Positions 27,245-35,777 of a stretch of 64,000 bases of DNA are shown here, in pieces. Under the pieces are notes generated by a model that was not told where the DNA came from, made no database searches, and saw only the letters and a program-made list of their open reading frames with translations. Source of the DNA: Hyphomonas adhaerens MHS-3 (GTDB taxonomy: Bacteria; Pseudomonadota; Alphaproteobacteria; Caulobacterales; Hyphomonadaceae); contig NZ_ARYH01000003.1 of the NCBI RefSeq assembly GCF_000685235.1, positions 372,001-436,000 of the forward strand, written 5' to 3'. Every line of letters begins with the position of its first letter. Positions within the stretch are counted from its first letter, which is position 1. Position numbers and translations under genes: made by a program.

Positions 27245-27891
27245 ACCTGCCCGGTCCGGATCGCTTTCAGGATGCTGAGGCGTTTGGTGACGGCGTCCGG
27301 TTCGCCTTTTTCGCTGTAATGCTTGCGCAGGCGGTAATGGGCGACGGCCGGGCGGATGGATTTCGGGACGGGCTTCACATGCGGGCCGAAGGCTTTCGTT
27401 TCTGACCGCCGCAGCGCGGCATAGGCCGGCGCGACATCGCGGATTTCCTCGGCCCAGTCATGATGGGATGTCAGCATGCTCGCCGCGATGAGGGCGAGCC
27501 AGGCTTCCGGCTCCTTGCTGCGGTCTTCCGCCACAAAGGCGGCTTCATACCCATCGACCAGCCTTTGCAGCGCAGCGGGCTTCAGCTGACCAGCCGCCGT
27601 TTGCTCCGCAATGGCGAGGCAGACATCATGCTCGCGCGGTGTTTTTCCCTCTTCCAGCTCAGTCAGCGCTTCGCGCCACCACTGGAACCGGATCAGACCC
27701 AGCGTCTCTTCAGAGACGGCGAGCCGCACCCGGGCCAGTTCATAGGCGAGCGCATAGAGGGCTGTCAGGGCCTGACGCTGGGCCGAAGGCGCGTACCGGC
27801 TGGAGATCCAGCGGTCCTCATCAACCTTACGGACCCGCTTGTCGATTGCGGCCCACTGTGTTTTGGAAAGGGGGTTGGTAGTATTCGGCAT
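27241..27891 (-). CDS. Squalene/phytoene synthase-like protein (NDUFAF6-like)
   Basis: 216 residues from the ATG at 27891 (27900 is an alternative). The SQS/PSY family fold is suggested by RYAPSAQRQALTALYALAYELARV, IRFQWWREALTEL near 85 and GYEAAF near 130. It is shorter than true phytoene synthases, and the two DxxxD prenyl-diphosphate motifs are not intact. That favours the non-catalytic branch related to NDUFAF6, a complex I assembly factor of mitochondria. No carotenoid or hopanoid genes are adjacent. It shares a 64-base divergent promoter region with the superoxide dismutase gene. Confidence 0.75.
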   Translation of the reverse strand: MPNTTNPLSKTQWAAIDKRVRKVDEDRWISSRYAPSAQRQALTALYALAYELARVRLAVSEETLGLIRFQWWREALTELEEGKTPREHDVCLAIAEQTAAGQLKPAALQRLVDGYEAAFVAEDRSKEPEAWLALIAASMLTSHHDWAEEIRDVAPAYAALRRSETKAFGPHVKPVPKSIRPAVAHYRLRKHYSEKGEPDAVTKRLSILKAIRTGQV

Positions 27892-27955
27892 GGAACCCAT
27901 ATGTCGGATGACGCGCTTATCTACCAGATACATACCTGCAAGAAAGGAATTCCAG

Positions 27956-28564
27956 ATGGCATTCACACTTCCCGATCTTCCCTATGGGCGCGATGCTTTG
28001 GCGCCACACATTTCCGAACAGACCCTGAACTTCCACTATGGCAAGCACCATCAGGCCTATGTGACCAACCTGAACGGCCTGATCGAGGGCACGGACCTCG
28101 AAAGCAAGTCGCTTGAGGAAATCGTCAAAATCGCAGCGGCCGATGCATCTAAAGCCGGCATGTTCAACAATGCCGCACAGGTGTGGAACCACACCTTCTA
28201 CTGGCACTCGATGAAACCCGGCGGCGGCGGCAAGCCGCACGGCAAGGCTGCAGAACTGATCGACCGTGACCTCGGCGGCTATGACGAGTTCGTCAAAGCG
28301 TTCAAGGCGGCTGGCGGCACGCAGTTCGGCTCGGGCTGGGCCTGGCTGGTCCTGAAAGATGGCAAGCTGGCCATCACCAAGACGCCGAACGCCGAAACCC
28401 CGCTGACGGAAGATGGCACCACCCCGCTCCTGACCATGGATGTGTGGGAACACGCCTACTATCTCGACTACCAGAACTCCCGTCCGAACTATATGGACAC
28501 CTTCCTGACGAGCCTGGTGAACTGGGACTTCGTGAACCAGAACCTCGCTGACGCGGGCGCATAA
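27956..28564 (+). CDS. sodB: Iron/manganese superoxide dismutase
   Basis: 202 residues from the ATG at 27956 (AAAGGA 7 bases upstream). Metal ligands are visible: His in LNFHYGKHHQAYV, His in WNHTFYWHSM, and the Asp and His of DVWEHAYYLDYQN. GGGGKPHGKAAELI and FGSGWAWLVLKDGKL are usual family segments, and FGSGWAW with no export signal fits a cytoplasmic Fe-type enzyme. It converts superoxide to peroxide and oxygen. The gene is transcribed away from the squalene-synthase-like gene. Confidence 0.96.
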   Translation: MAFTLPDLPYGRDALAPHISEQTLNFHYGKHHQAYVTNLNGLIEGTDLESKSLEEIVKIAAADASKAGMFNNAAQVWNHTFYWHSMKPGGGGKPHGKAAELIDRDLGGYDEFVKAFKAAGGTQFGSGWAWLVLKDGKLAITKTPNAETPLTEDGTTPLLTMDVWEHAYYLDYQNSRPNYMDTFLTSLVNWDFVNQNLADAGA

Positions 28565-28606
28565 TTACGGTAGGGTCTCTGCGGCAAAAGTCGTGGGGAC
28601 CCGACC

Positions 28607-29281
28607 ATGTTCTGTACGCAGTGCGGCCGGAAATTCGGCGAAACGGACAGATTTTGCGCCCAATGCGGCGCACCGAGAGCCGGATCTGAAACGGATACCG
28701 TGCCATCCTCCTTGGATTCAGTCGATCCCGCCCTTGATTGGCGCGCCTCCATGGTCCCGCGTGAAATCATGGGGCATCCCGAGGTGCGCGCCCGGATCGA
28801 AGCGGTGACGGGGGAGAACCCCAAGGGCATGTCGGCCGAACAGTTTTACGAGTTTGCCCGCCCGGTCATGCTCATCACGGGGGCCGGCCCAGCTCCGCCG
28901 CTCAAACTCATCAAGGACATCTCCCTGCCGATCTCGGCAAAGCTGGGCATGAAAACCAGCCGGGATGTCACACAGGGCTTCCGCAATACGTTTGGCGAAA
29001 CCCTGGCCGCCGTCCTCTGCTCACTCGCCAGCCGGAGCCAGCCGCTGGAAGACATCACCGACGCGACCAATGGATGTATCATCCGCTCGAAGATGCTGTC
29101 CTCCATCTGGTCCTGGGAAGGTGACCTGAACATCACATTGGAAGTCCGCGAGGAAGGCACCCTGATGACGGCGGCGATCACTGTGCCGGGACAACTTTCC
29201 GACATGGGCCAATCCAAACGGGTGCTGAAGTCGCTGGTCGAAGATGTCATGAAATACCGGGACATGACCGCCGGGGGCTAA
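28607..29281 (+). CDS. Zinc-ribbon protein of unknown function
   Basis: 224 residues. The N-terminus is a zinc ribbon with two CxxC pairs (FCTQCGRKF and FCAQCGAPR, residues 2-20). The rest, about residues 45-224, is a globular region I cannot assign. It includes GLNPKG-like loops, a run of alternating beta strands (NITLEVREEGTLMTAAITV) and a C-terminal helix (KRVLKSLVEDVMKY). No membrane span or signal peptide. It stands 42 bases after the superoxide dismutase gene and may share its transcript. Confidence 0.75.
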   Translation: MFCTQCGRKFGETDRFCAQCGAPRAGSETDTVPSSLDSVDPALDWRASMVPREIMGHPEVRARIEAVTGENPKGMSAEQFYEFARPVMLITGAGPAPPLKLIKDISLPISAKLGMKTSRDVTQGFRNTFGETLAAVLCSLASRSQPLEDITDATNGCIIRSKMLSSIWSWEGDLNITLEVREEGTLMTAAITVPGQLSDMGQSKRVLKSLVEDVMKYRDMTAGG

Positions 29282-29463
29282 CTCCCGGTCCTGAACGCAG
29301 CCCCTTCACGTCAAGCCCAAAATACACTATGTGCAGCGCACAAGACGCTCCGGGCATGGAAAGCGCCCGGTCCGCGGAACGCACATTACAGTGCGGAAAG
29401 CGGAATGTTGGCGGCCATTCGGGCCGCACCGGGTAACAACTTCCATCCTAGGAACGACACACA
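29282..29463 (+). promoter_or_regulatory. Leader region of the DEAD-box helicase gene
   Basis: 182 bases without a gene, containing several short inverted repeats. One is GCGGCC-ATTCG-GGCCGC at 29411-29427, 36 bases before the TTG start. Another is CCGGGC/GCCCGG around 29351-29371 and a third is TGTGC-AGC-GCACA around 29329-29341. Structured long 5' leaders are known before DEAD-box helicase genes controlled by temperature. Whether this is one is an inference from position and structure. Confidence 0.35.
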
Positions 29464-31041
29464 TTGACTGAAACGACATTCGCCGACCTCGGGCTTGCCC
29501 CGAACATCCTCAAAGCCCTGGACGAGTCGGGCTACAAGACCCCGACCCCCATTCAGGCCGAAGCCATCCCGCATGTTCTCAGTGGCGGCGACGTCACCGG
29601 CATCGCCCAGACCGGCACCGGCAAGACGGCCGCTTTCGTGCTGCCGATGATCCACCGCCTGTCGAAAGGCCGCGCCCGTGCCCGCATGCCGCGCTGCCTC
29701 ATTCTCTGCCCGACGCGCGAACTCGCTGCACAGGTTGCCGAGAGTTTCGAGAAATATGGCAAACACCTGAAGCTGACCATGGCGCTGTTGATCGGCGGCG
29801 TGAGCTTCAAGGAACAGGAAGGCCTGCTGCAACGCGGCGTCGACGTCCTGATCGCCACGCCGGGCCGCCTGCTCGACCAGTTCGATCGCGGCAAGCTGCT
29901 GCTGATGGGCGTGGAATACTTCATCATCGACGAAGCCGACCGCATGCTCGACATGGGCTTTATCCCGGACATCGAAAAGATCTGCTCCAAGCTGCCGCCG
30001 CGCCGCCAGACACTGCTGTTCTCCGCGACCTTCCCGACCGATATTCAGCGCCTGGCGAAAACCTTTCAGCGCGATCCGGTGAAGATCGAAGTCGCCCGGC
30101 CCACGGATGCGGCGACCACGATCAGCCAGCATGTCGTCCACCTGCCGACCGACGGGGCGAAGGCCAAGCGCACAGCGCTGCGCCGCGTCATTGAATCGCG
30201 CGATGTGAAAAACGGGATCGTCTTCTGCAACCGCAAGGTCGAAGTCGATATTGTCGCCGCGTCCCTGACCAAACACGGGCACGATGCCGCGCCGATTCAC
30301 GGCGACCTGCCCCAGTCCGTCCGGACGGAAACGCTTCAGAGATTCCGGGACGGGGACCTGAAACTCCTGGTGGCTTCCGATGTTGCGGCCCGCGGGCTCG
30401 ATATTCCGGATGTCGGCCATGTGTTCAACTATGGTCCGCCGCCGAAAGATGAAGACTACATCCACCGGGTCGGCCGGACCGGCCGCGCCGGGCGCACAGG
30501 CGAAAGCTTCACCCTGGTCTCGCCGGTCGATGAGAAATCCTGGGGCTTTGTCCTCAAGATGCTCAAGCAGGATGTCGAAGAGTACATGCCGGAAGGCCTG
30601 CTCGAAGAGCTTGAAAACCTGCCGCCGGAAGAAAAAACCGGACGCGGACGCCGTGGCAGCAGCCGCGATAGCGGACGCAGCCGTGGAGGCCGCAGCGAAC
30701 GTTCCCCGCGCGGCGCACGCGGCCGTAGCCGGCAGGAAGAACCAGAAGCTGAGAGCGAAACCGCTGTCGCCAAACCGCCGGAAGACACCGCGCGCGAAGA
30801 CACGCCGGCTAAGGCTGAAAAGCCTGTAAAAGCCGAGAAGCCTGCTAAAACGGAGAAGGCCGAAAAGCCTGAGAAGCCGGAGAAGGCTGAAAAGAGCGAG
30901 AAGCCCAAGCGGGAACGCGCCGAGCGCAAGGAAAAGCCGACGCGGGACCGCAAGCGCAAGGATGATGATCTGATCCTCGACCCGGCACCGGAAAAGGTGA
31001 AAGGCTTCGGCAACGACATCCCGGCCTTCCTGAAACGCTAA
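29464..31041 (+). CDS. DEAD-box ATP-dependent RNA helicase (RhlE-like)
   Basis: 525 residues from a TTG start (AGGA 10 bases upstream; no ATG fits ahead of the Q motif). Helicase motifs in order: the Q-motif region GYKTPTPIQ, AQTGTGKT, PTRELA, TPGRLLDQ, DEADRM, SAT, ARGLDIPDV and HRVGRTGRAGRTG. From about residue 385 the tail is RG-rich (GRGRRGSSRDSGRSRGG). It then becomes a Lys/Glu/Pro-rich repeat region (AEKPVKAEKPAKTEK type) of about 70 residues before the terminal FGNDIPAFLKR. It unwinds RNA, probably in ribosome assembly or mRNA decay. A strong terminator follows. Confidence 0.96.
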   Translation: MTETTFADLGLAPNILKALDESGYKTPTPIQAEAIPHVLSGGDVTGIAQTGTGKTAAFVLPMIHRLSKGRARARMPRCLILCPTRELAAQVAESFEKYGKHLKLTMALLIGGVSFKEQEGLLQRGVDVLIATPGRLLDQFDRGKLLLMGVEYFIIDEADRMLDMGFIPDIEKICSKLPPRRQTLLFSATFPTDIQRLAKTFQRDPVKIEVARPTDAATTISQHVVHLPTDGAKAKRTALRRVIESRDVKNGIVFCNRKVEVDIVAASLTKHGHDAAPIHGDLPQSVRTETLQRFRDGDLKLLVASDVAARGLDIPDVGHVFNYGPPPKDEDYIHRVGRTGRAGRTGESFTLVSPVDEKSWGFVLKMLKQDVEEYMPEGLLEELENLPPEEKTGRGRRGSSRDSGRSRGGRSERSPRGARGRSRQEEPEAESETAVAKPPEDTAREDTPAKAEKPVKAEKPAKTEKAEKPEKPEKAEKSEKPKRERAERKEKPTRDRKRKDDDLILDPAPEKVKGFGNDIPAFLKR

Positions 31042-31060
31042 ATTTCCAGCCGATCAAAAA

Positions 31061-31094
31061 AAGCCCCTCATCCAGCCGGATGAGGGGCTTTTTT
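31061..31094. terminator. Bidirectional intrinsic terminator
   Basis: AAGCCCCTCATCC (31061-31073), loop AGCC, and GGATGAGGGGCTT (31078-31090) form a perfect 13-bp stem. TTTT follows on the plus strand, and on the minus strand the stem is followed by a run matching the AAAAA at 31056-31060. It serves the plus-strand helicase gene (stop 31041) and the convergent aldehyde dehydrogenase gene (stop 31112). Confidence 0.92.
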
Positions 31095-31111
31095 GTTGGA
31101 TGGCGAGGCGA

Positions 31112-32548
31112 TCAGCGCTTCAGCCGACCCTGGACCTGCTTGCGGAATTTCTCACCGTAAGGCGGACGGATCATGGCGATCATTTCGCTACCCGTCTGTG
31201 TAAAGACAGCCTTCTTGTGGCTGAATTCCATGAAGCCTTCCCGGCCGTGGTATGAGCCCATGCCCGACGGGCCCACGCCGCCGAACGGCAGGTCTTCCTG
31301 GCCGACATGCATGACCACATCATTCACGGTCACGCCGCCGGACGTGGTGTTGTTCAGCACCATATCCTTTTCCGCAGCGTCTTCACCGAAATAGTAGAGC
31401 CCCAGCGGCCGGTCATGCGCGTTGATATAATCGATCGTCTGCTTGGTGTCGGAATAGGACTTGATGGGCAGGATCGGCCCGAAGATCTCATCCTGCATCA
31501 CTTTCAGATCGTCGGATGGGTCAACGATGATATGCGGCGGAATCTTGTGATACGGCTGCTGGGAGAAATTCTCCCCGGTCGGATTGATCTCGATGACCTC
31601 TGCGCCCTTCGATTTCGCTTCGTCGATATAGCCCATCAGACGGTCATAGTGGCGCTGGTTCACGATGGAGGTGTAGTCCTCATTGTCCTTCAGGCCACTC
31701 GGATACATCGTCTCGATCGCCTGGGTCGCGGCAGCGACGAAATCGGCGGTCTTTTCCTTCGGCACGAACGCATAATCCGGCGCCAGGCAGATCTGCCCGG
31801 CATTCAACGCCTTGCCGGCCATGATGCGGTTGGCCGCTTTCTGCATGTCTGCCGACCGGCCCAGCACGACCGGGCTCTTGCCGCCAAGTTCCAGCGTGAG
31901 CGGAACCAGATTGTCGGCCGCAGCGCGCATGACGTGGTGGGCGATGGAGGTCGCCCCGGTGAAGAGGATGTGATCGAAGGCCAGCTTGGTGAACTCGGCG
32001 CCGATGTCCGGCCCGCCGGTGATCACGGCCACTTCTTCCTCATCATAGTATTGGGCGATTGCCTTCTTCATCACTTCGGATGTGACTTCCGTGAACTCCG
32101 ACGGCTTGATCATGCAGCGGTTGCCGGCCGCGAACACACCCGCCAGCGGTGCGAAGGTCAGGTTCACCGGGAAGTTCCACGGGCTGATGACGCCGATCAC
32201 GCCCTTCGGCTGGTACTGGATCTGCGACCGGGCGCCGAGCAGGCCCAGCGGGAATTCCGACTTGCGTTTTTCCGGACGCATCCATTTGGCGACGTGCTTC
32301 TTGGCATGCTTCAGGGCGCCGATGGAGCTCGCGATATCGGTGAAACCCGACTGGTCCTTGGACCTGTGCCCGAAGTCCTGGCACATCGCATCGACCAGTT
32401 CGTCATTATAGGTGATCAGGAGATCAATCGCCTTGTCGAGCCATTCAATCCGCTTGGCGGTCGATGGAATCCCGTCCCGAATGTGAGCCGCTTTCTGCCT
32501 GGCGAGAATGCCGGTCATGCCGGTGGTGGGGGCGCTATCAAGGGCCAT
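31112..32548 (-). CDS. Coniferyl-aldehyde dehydrogenase family protein
   Basis: 478 residues from the ATG at 32548 (GGGAG 9 bases upstream); a longer frame upstream has no support. Aldehyde dehydrogenase landmarks: SPWNFPVNLTFAPL, LTLELGGKSPVVLG (general-base Glu), and NAGQICLAPDY (nucleophilic Cys). The NAGQICLAPDYAFVP and PFGGVGPSGMGSYHGREGF sequences are typical of the coniferyl-aldehyde/fatty-aldehyde branch. It oxidises an aromatic or medium-chain aldehyde with NAD. Divergent from the enoyl-CoA hydratase gene across 161 bases. Confidence 0.94.
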   Translation of the reverse strand: MALDSAPTTGMTGILARQKAAHIRDGIPSTAKRIEWLDKAIDLLITYNDELVDAMCQDFGHRSKDQSGFTDIASSIGALKHAKKHVAKWMRPEKRKSEFPLGLLGARSQIQYQPKGVIGVISPWNFPVNLTFAPLAGVFAAGNRCMIKPSEFTEVTSEVMKKAIAQYYDEEEVAVITGGPDIGAEFTKLAFDHILFTGATSIAHHVMRAAADNLVPLTLELGGKSPVVLGRSADMQKAANRIMAGKALNAGQICLAPDYAFVPKEKTADFVAAATQAIETMYPSGLKDNEDYTSIVNQRHYDRLMGYIDEAKSKGAEVIEINPTGENFSQQPYHKIPPHIIVDPSDDLKVMQDEIFGPILPIKSYSDTKQTIDYINAHDRPLGLYYFGEDAAEKDMVLNNTTSGGVTVNDVVMHVGQEDLPFGGVGPSGMGSYHGREGFMEFSHKKAVFTQTGSEMIAMIRPPYGEKFRKQVQGRLKR

Positions 32549-32709
32549 GGATCCGATCTCCCTGCTTATCGGTTGTTCTGAACAGTGTAGCGCACGTTCA
32601 GGGCTTAACAATGGAAGATTGGGCTTGCCGCCGGGTGAGGCGTTCACAAGCCGTCAGCCCGGGCTAGATTGCGCGTCAGACACAGATCCACGCCAAAGGG
32701 AGGGCGACC

Positions 32710-33504
32710 ATGAGCTACGAGCTGATTTCCTACGAACTGAAGGGCAATATCGCCGTCATCGCCTTCAACGATCCGAAGACGATGAATGCGTGCGGTGTCG
32801 ACACTGCACAGGAGATGCTGCACGCCCTCGAAAAAGCGGCAGACGAGGCGCGATGCACCGTGATTACGGGGAATGGCCGGGGCTTCTGTTCGGGCGCCAA
32901 TCTGGGCAAGGTCAACGGGCCGTCACTGAGCCATCCGGGCTCCAAGCCGGACGCCGGACGCCCGCTGGACACCCATTACAACCCGATGATCGTCGCCATC
33001 CGCGAACACCCGCACCCGGTGATCACGGCCGTGAACGGCGCGGCGGCAGGGGTCGGCTGCTCCATCGGCCTGATGGGAGACGTGATCGTCGCCGGGAAAA
33101 GCGCCTACTTCCTGCAGGCTTTCCGCCGCATCGGCCTCGTGCCGGATGGCGGTTCTACCTGGTTGCTGGCCCGCACGGTCGGCCGGGTTCGTGCCATGGA
33201 AATGGCCCTGTTCGGCGAAAAACTGCCCGCCGACAAAGCCCTGGAGTGGGGCATGGTCAACAAAGTGGTCGAGGATGACCAGTTGATGGCCACCGCGATG
33301 GAATGGGCCGAAACCCTTTCAGCGGGCCCGACGGTCGCTCTGGCCGGCATGCGCAAACTGATCTGGGACGCCACCGAAACCGATCTTGGCGAAGCCTTGC
33401 ACGAAGAACGCCTCGCACAGCGCAAAGCGGGCCGGACAGCGGACTTTGCCGAAGGCGTGAAGGCCTTCCTCGAAAAGCGCCCGGCAAAATTTCAGGGAAA
33501 GTAA
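32710..33504 (+). CDS. Enoyl-CoA hydratase/isomerase family protein
   Basis: 264 residues. The crotonase fold shows ITGNGRGFCSGANLG (oxyanion-hole strand), VNGAAAGVGCSIGLMGDVIVA and a FRRIGLVPDGGSTWLLARTVG segment with the acid residues of the active site. It hydrates enoyl-CoA or isomerises its double bond in beta-oxidation or a related CoA pathway. The start ATG has a GGGAGGG sequence close upstream. An aldehyde dehydrogenase gene is divergent, and a DUF3291 gene follows 85 bases later. Confidence 0.93.
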   Translation: MSYELISYELKGNIAVIAFNDPKTMNACGVDTAQEMLHALEKAADEARCTVITGNGRGFCSGANLGKVNGPSLSHPGSKPDAGRPLDTHYNPMIVAIREHPHPVITAVNGAAAGVGCSIGLMGDVIVAGKSAYFLQAFRRIGLVPDGGSTWLLARTVGRVRAMEMALFGEKLPADKALEWGMVNKVVEDDQLMATAMEWAETLSAGPTVALAGMRKLIWDATETDLGEALHEERLAQRKAGRTADFAEGVKAFLEKRPAKFQGK

Positions 33505-33589
33505 CCTAAGATTTATGACGGTTACGGACCGGCCTTTAAGAATGGGGTAATTCCTTCTGGGTATTTCCTTGCTCTTCAGGAGGCTGGGG

Positions 33590-34078
33590 ATGGGTTATCG
33601 CCTTATTCATTTCAACTGTGCGCGCCCACTTGGGGCGTTCAGTCTGGAAAATGAGTTTATCCGTATTTTCGTGAGCATCATGCCGCGTGTTTTTGCGGAT
33701 GCCGCAAGCTTTGAAGGCCTGCACTTCCACCGTCATGGCGTGCGTCGCCCTGACGGTGTGTGGATGCCTTTGGACGGCATTTTTCCATATCCGGAGGGCA
33801 TGGGAGCCCCGGATGTTTCGACCATGGGGGGCTGGACGTCGCTTGAGCACCTCCAGGAATTCTCGTATTCCGGCCGGACCCACCCGCCGAGCATGCGGCG
33901 CCTGTCAACGGAAATCGACCGTTCGGCTGGCCCCGGCTTTGTGATGTGGTGGGCCCCGAAGGGCGAACGCGTTTCGATGGAGGACGGATGGCAGAAGCTG
34001 CAGCACCTGAGAGCACACGGCTCCACGCCGGAAGCCTTCTCCTTGGACGATCCGGTGGATCGCCCCGTCGCAGCATGA
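33590..34078 (+). CDS. DUF3291 family protein
   Basis: 162 residues from the ATG at 33590 with AGGAGG about 7 bases upstream. The DUF3291 pattern, a dimeric alpha-beta-barrel fold, is clear in the second half: GWTSLEHLQEFSYSGRTH, then FVMWWAPKGERVSMEDGWQKL and RAHGSTPEAFSLDDP. Function is not established. Its stop overlaps the start of the histidine phosphatase gene by 4 bases (ATGA), so the two are translated together. Confidence 0.85.
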   Translation: MGYRLIHFNCARPLGAFSLENEFIRIFVSIMPRVFADAASFEGLHFHRHGVRRPDGVWMPLDGIFPYPEGMGAPDVSTMGGWTSLEHLQEFSYSGRTHPPSMRRLSTEIDRSAGPGFVMWWAPKGERVSMEDGWQKLQHLRAHGSTPEAFSLDDPVDRPVAA

Positions 34079-34578
34079 GCCTGACGCGCCGCGCCACCCT
34101 CGCAGCCCTGTCGTTCCTGGCGATTGTCGCCTGTGCCAGCACGCCCACGCCGCCAGACACAACGATTTACCTGGTCCGCCATGCGGAAAAACAGGCCGGT
34201 GACGATCCGGACCTGACCGTCGTGGGCCGTGCCCGCGCCGACATCCTGTCACAGGAGCTACAGGGCGCAGGCCTGACCGAAATCTGGTCGACGAACACCA
34301 AGCGCACGATCTCGACCGCCAAGCCGACCGCGAACAGCACCGGCCTGCCCGTACAGCTCTATGATGCGCGCCGCCAGGACGTCTTTGCAAACCAGCTGAA
34401 AGCCACCCCAGGTGCCATGCTGGTCGTCGGCCATTCCAATACAATTCCGGACCTTGTGAAGCAGCTGGGCGGCAAGCCCGGCGCGCCGATTGTCGAGGCC
34501 ACAGAGTATGACCGGCTCTATGTCGTGACGGTTACCAAAGGCCGGGCGAAGAGCGAGCTGCGCCGCTACGGGGAATAG
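34075..34578 (+). CDS. Histidine phosphatase family lipoprotein
   Basis: 167 residues from the ATG at 34075. The signal region ends with a lipobox (LAIVACAS). The histidine phosphatase signature YLVRHAEKQAGDDPDLTVVGR holds the phospho-accepting His, STNTKRTISTAKPTA carries the Arg of the RxxxT motif, and MLVVGHSNTIPDLVKQL carries the second His. Substrate unknown, probably periplasmic. Preceded by a DUF3291 gene in an ATGA overlap. Confidence 0.88.
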   Translation: MSLTRRATLAALSFLAIVACASTPTPPDTTIYLVRHAEKQAGDDPDLTVVGRARADILSQELQGAGLTEIWSTNTKRTISTAKPTANSTGLPVQLYDARRQDVFANQLKATPGAMLVVGHSNTIPDLVKQLGGKPGAPIVEATEYDRLYVVTVTKGRAKSELRRYGE

Positions 34579-34690
34579 ACTCGTTCCAACCAGGAGGAGA
34601 AATCCGGTGTTGGATAAGCCGCCGCTCAGACCCTCACAAATCCAATCTACAGACCGTCTATACACCATATATAGCGGCGTCCGACGGGTC

Positions 34691-35044
34691 CTATTTGCGC
34701 TTTTTTGCCTTTGCGGCCAGCGCCACGGCGAACGCCTTGCGTCCCCATTCGCTGGCCAGATCCGCCTCGTCCATCGCATCCGGCGGCAGGCTGAGATAGC
34801 CCATGTCCGTCTGCTTGCCGTCGCTCTGCCGGGTCCAGATGAACGGCTCGGAGCCTTCGGCTTCCAGGTCTGCGCGAAGGGCCGCGTCGGTTTTCAGGTA
34901 GATCACGTCATCTGACAGCAAGGCGAACATCAGGCCGTCCTTGAAAACGCCCGCGCCGCCGAACATGCGCCGCACGCTGACCGGCCCCATCGGCATGAAC
35001 AGCTCCATGACGAATTCATGGAAAGGTTCCGGCGGCTTCGCCAT
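34691..35044 (-). CDS. TfoX N-terminal domain protein
   Basis: 117 residues. The TfoX_N pattern is complete: MGPVSVRRMFGGAGVFKDGLMFAL, DDVIYLKTD and a C-terminal YLSLPPDAMDEADLASEW. In other bacteria TfoX/Sxy regulates competence genes, but stand-alone N-terminal domain proteins are common and not linked to competence. A lysine-rich tail (AAKAKKRK) ends the protein. Its ATG overlaps the stop of the DUF3253 gene (TGATG), so the two are coupled. Confidence 0.88.
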   Translation of the reverse strand: MAKPPEPFHEFVMELFMPMGPVSVRRMFGGAGVFKDGLMFALLSDDVIYLKTDAALRADLEAEGSEPFIWTRQSDGKQTDMGYLSLPPDAMDEADLASEWGRKAFAVALAAKAKKRK

Positions 35045-35307
35045 CAGGACACAGCAGGACGCCCGAGCCGGTAGACGCCCTTGAAGGCTTTCGGATCCTC
35101 CACCGGCTTGCCTTTGCGGTAGATCAGCACCGTGCCCTCGGTATGCAGGCGAATGGCTTCGGCCCGCACATCCTTCAGGACGCGCTGGAAGTTCTTCTCG
35201 CTGACGGCCCGGGCCGCCTGTTCGGCGCTGATCGACTTTCCGGGACCGGCCGCCTCGGTCAGTTCCAGGATCGCCTCGCGGACGGGATTTGCGGTTGGCT
35301 CGCTCAT
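35044..35307 (-). CDS. DUF3253 domain protein
   Basis: 87 residues. The DUF3253 winged-helix-like pattern is clear: REAILELTEAAGPGKSISAEQAARAV, VLKDVRAEAIRLHTEGTVLIYRKGKPVEDP, and a final KGVYRLGRP. Function unknown; the fold suggests nucleic-acid binding, but this is inference. It lies between a NUDIX hydrolase (4-base ATGA overlap upstream) and a TfoX_N gene (1-base overlap downstream), so the three form one translational unit. Confidence 0.86.
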   Translation of the reverse strand: MSEPTANPVREAILELTEAAGPGKSISAEQAARAVSEKNFQRVLKDVRAEAIRLHTEGTVLIYRKGKPVEDPKAFKGVYRLGRPAVS

Positions 35308-35768
35308 GCGCGGGGCGCCTCTTTCAGATAATCGACAAGGTCGGCGAGGTTCTCCGGAAATACCGGGTCCGGCAAGGCCCGGATATCAGCAGGCGAAAGC
35401 CAGGCGGTCTCTGCGATCATCTCCTGCTCGACCGGCTCCCAGCGCGAGCGGTCGATTTCCGCGCCTTCCGTGCGCAGGCAGAAATAGCGCTCGTCCGCCT
35501 CCACCCGGTTTCCGGAGGGGCCGGTGAAGACCGTGTAGCGCCGGTGCACCTCGCCGGAGAGGTCTCCCATCAGGCCCGTTTCCTCAAGCAGTTCGCGGCG
35601 CGCGGCCTGCTCGAAAGTTTCGCCCTCGTCCACCGCGCCGCCGGGCGTTGCCCAGAACGTGCGGTCCGGAAAGCGGAAACGGAACAGCAGCGCCCGGCCC
35701 GCCGCATCAAGAATGACGAGACGGGCGCTGGGCCTTTGTTGCGGCGGGGGGACATCAGGCAACGTCAT
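35304..35768 (-). CDS. NUDIX hydrolase
   Basis: 154 residues. The NUDIX box is GGAVDEGETFEQAARRELLEETGL with all metal-coordinating glutamates. The N-terminal PSARLVILDAAGRALLFRF strand pair is usual. It should cleave a nucleoside diphosphate linked to another moiety; candidates include oxidised nucleotides and ADP-ribose. It overlaps the DUF3253 gene (ATGA) and is 9 bases downstream of a secreted-protein gene. Confidence 0.92.
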   Translation of the reverse strand: MTLPDVPPPQQRPSARLVILDAAGRALLFRFRFPDRTFWATPGGAVDEGETFEQAARRELLEETGLMGDLSGEVHRRYTVFTGPSGNRVEADERYFCLRTEGAEIDRSRWEPVEQEMIAETAWLSPADIRALPDPVFPENLADLVDYLKEAPRA

Positions 35769-35777
35769 GATGGGGCG

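Noticed and set aside
32560..32600. TGTTC-T-GAACA dyad in the aldehyde dehydrogenase/enoyl-CoA hydratase gap
   Set aside because: An 11-base dyad is short, has no neighbouring regulator gene and is easily found by chance.
34607..34915. GTG-started frame with an AGGAGGAG sequence upstream
   Set aside because: The ribosome-binding site is good, but most of the frame is antisense to the TfoX_N gene and the peptide looks random.
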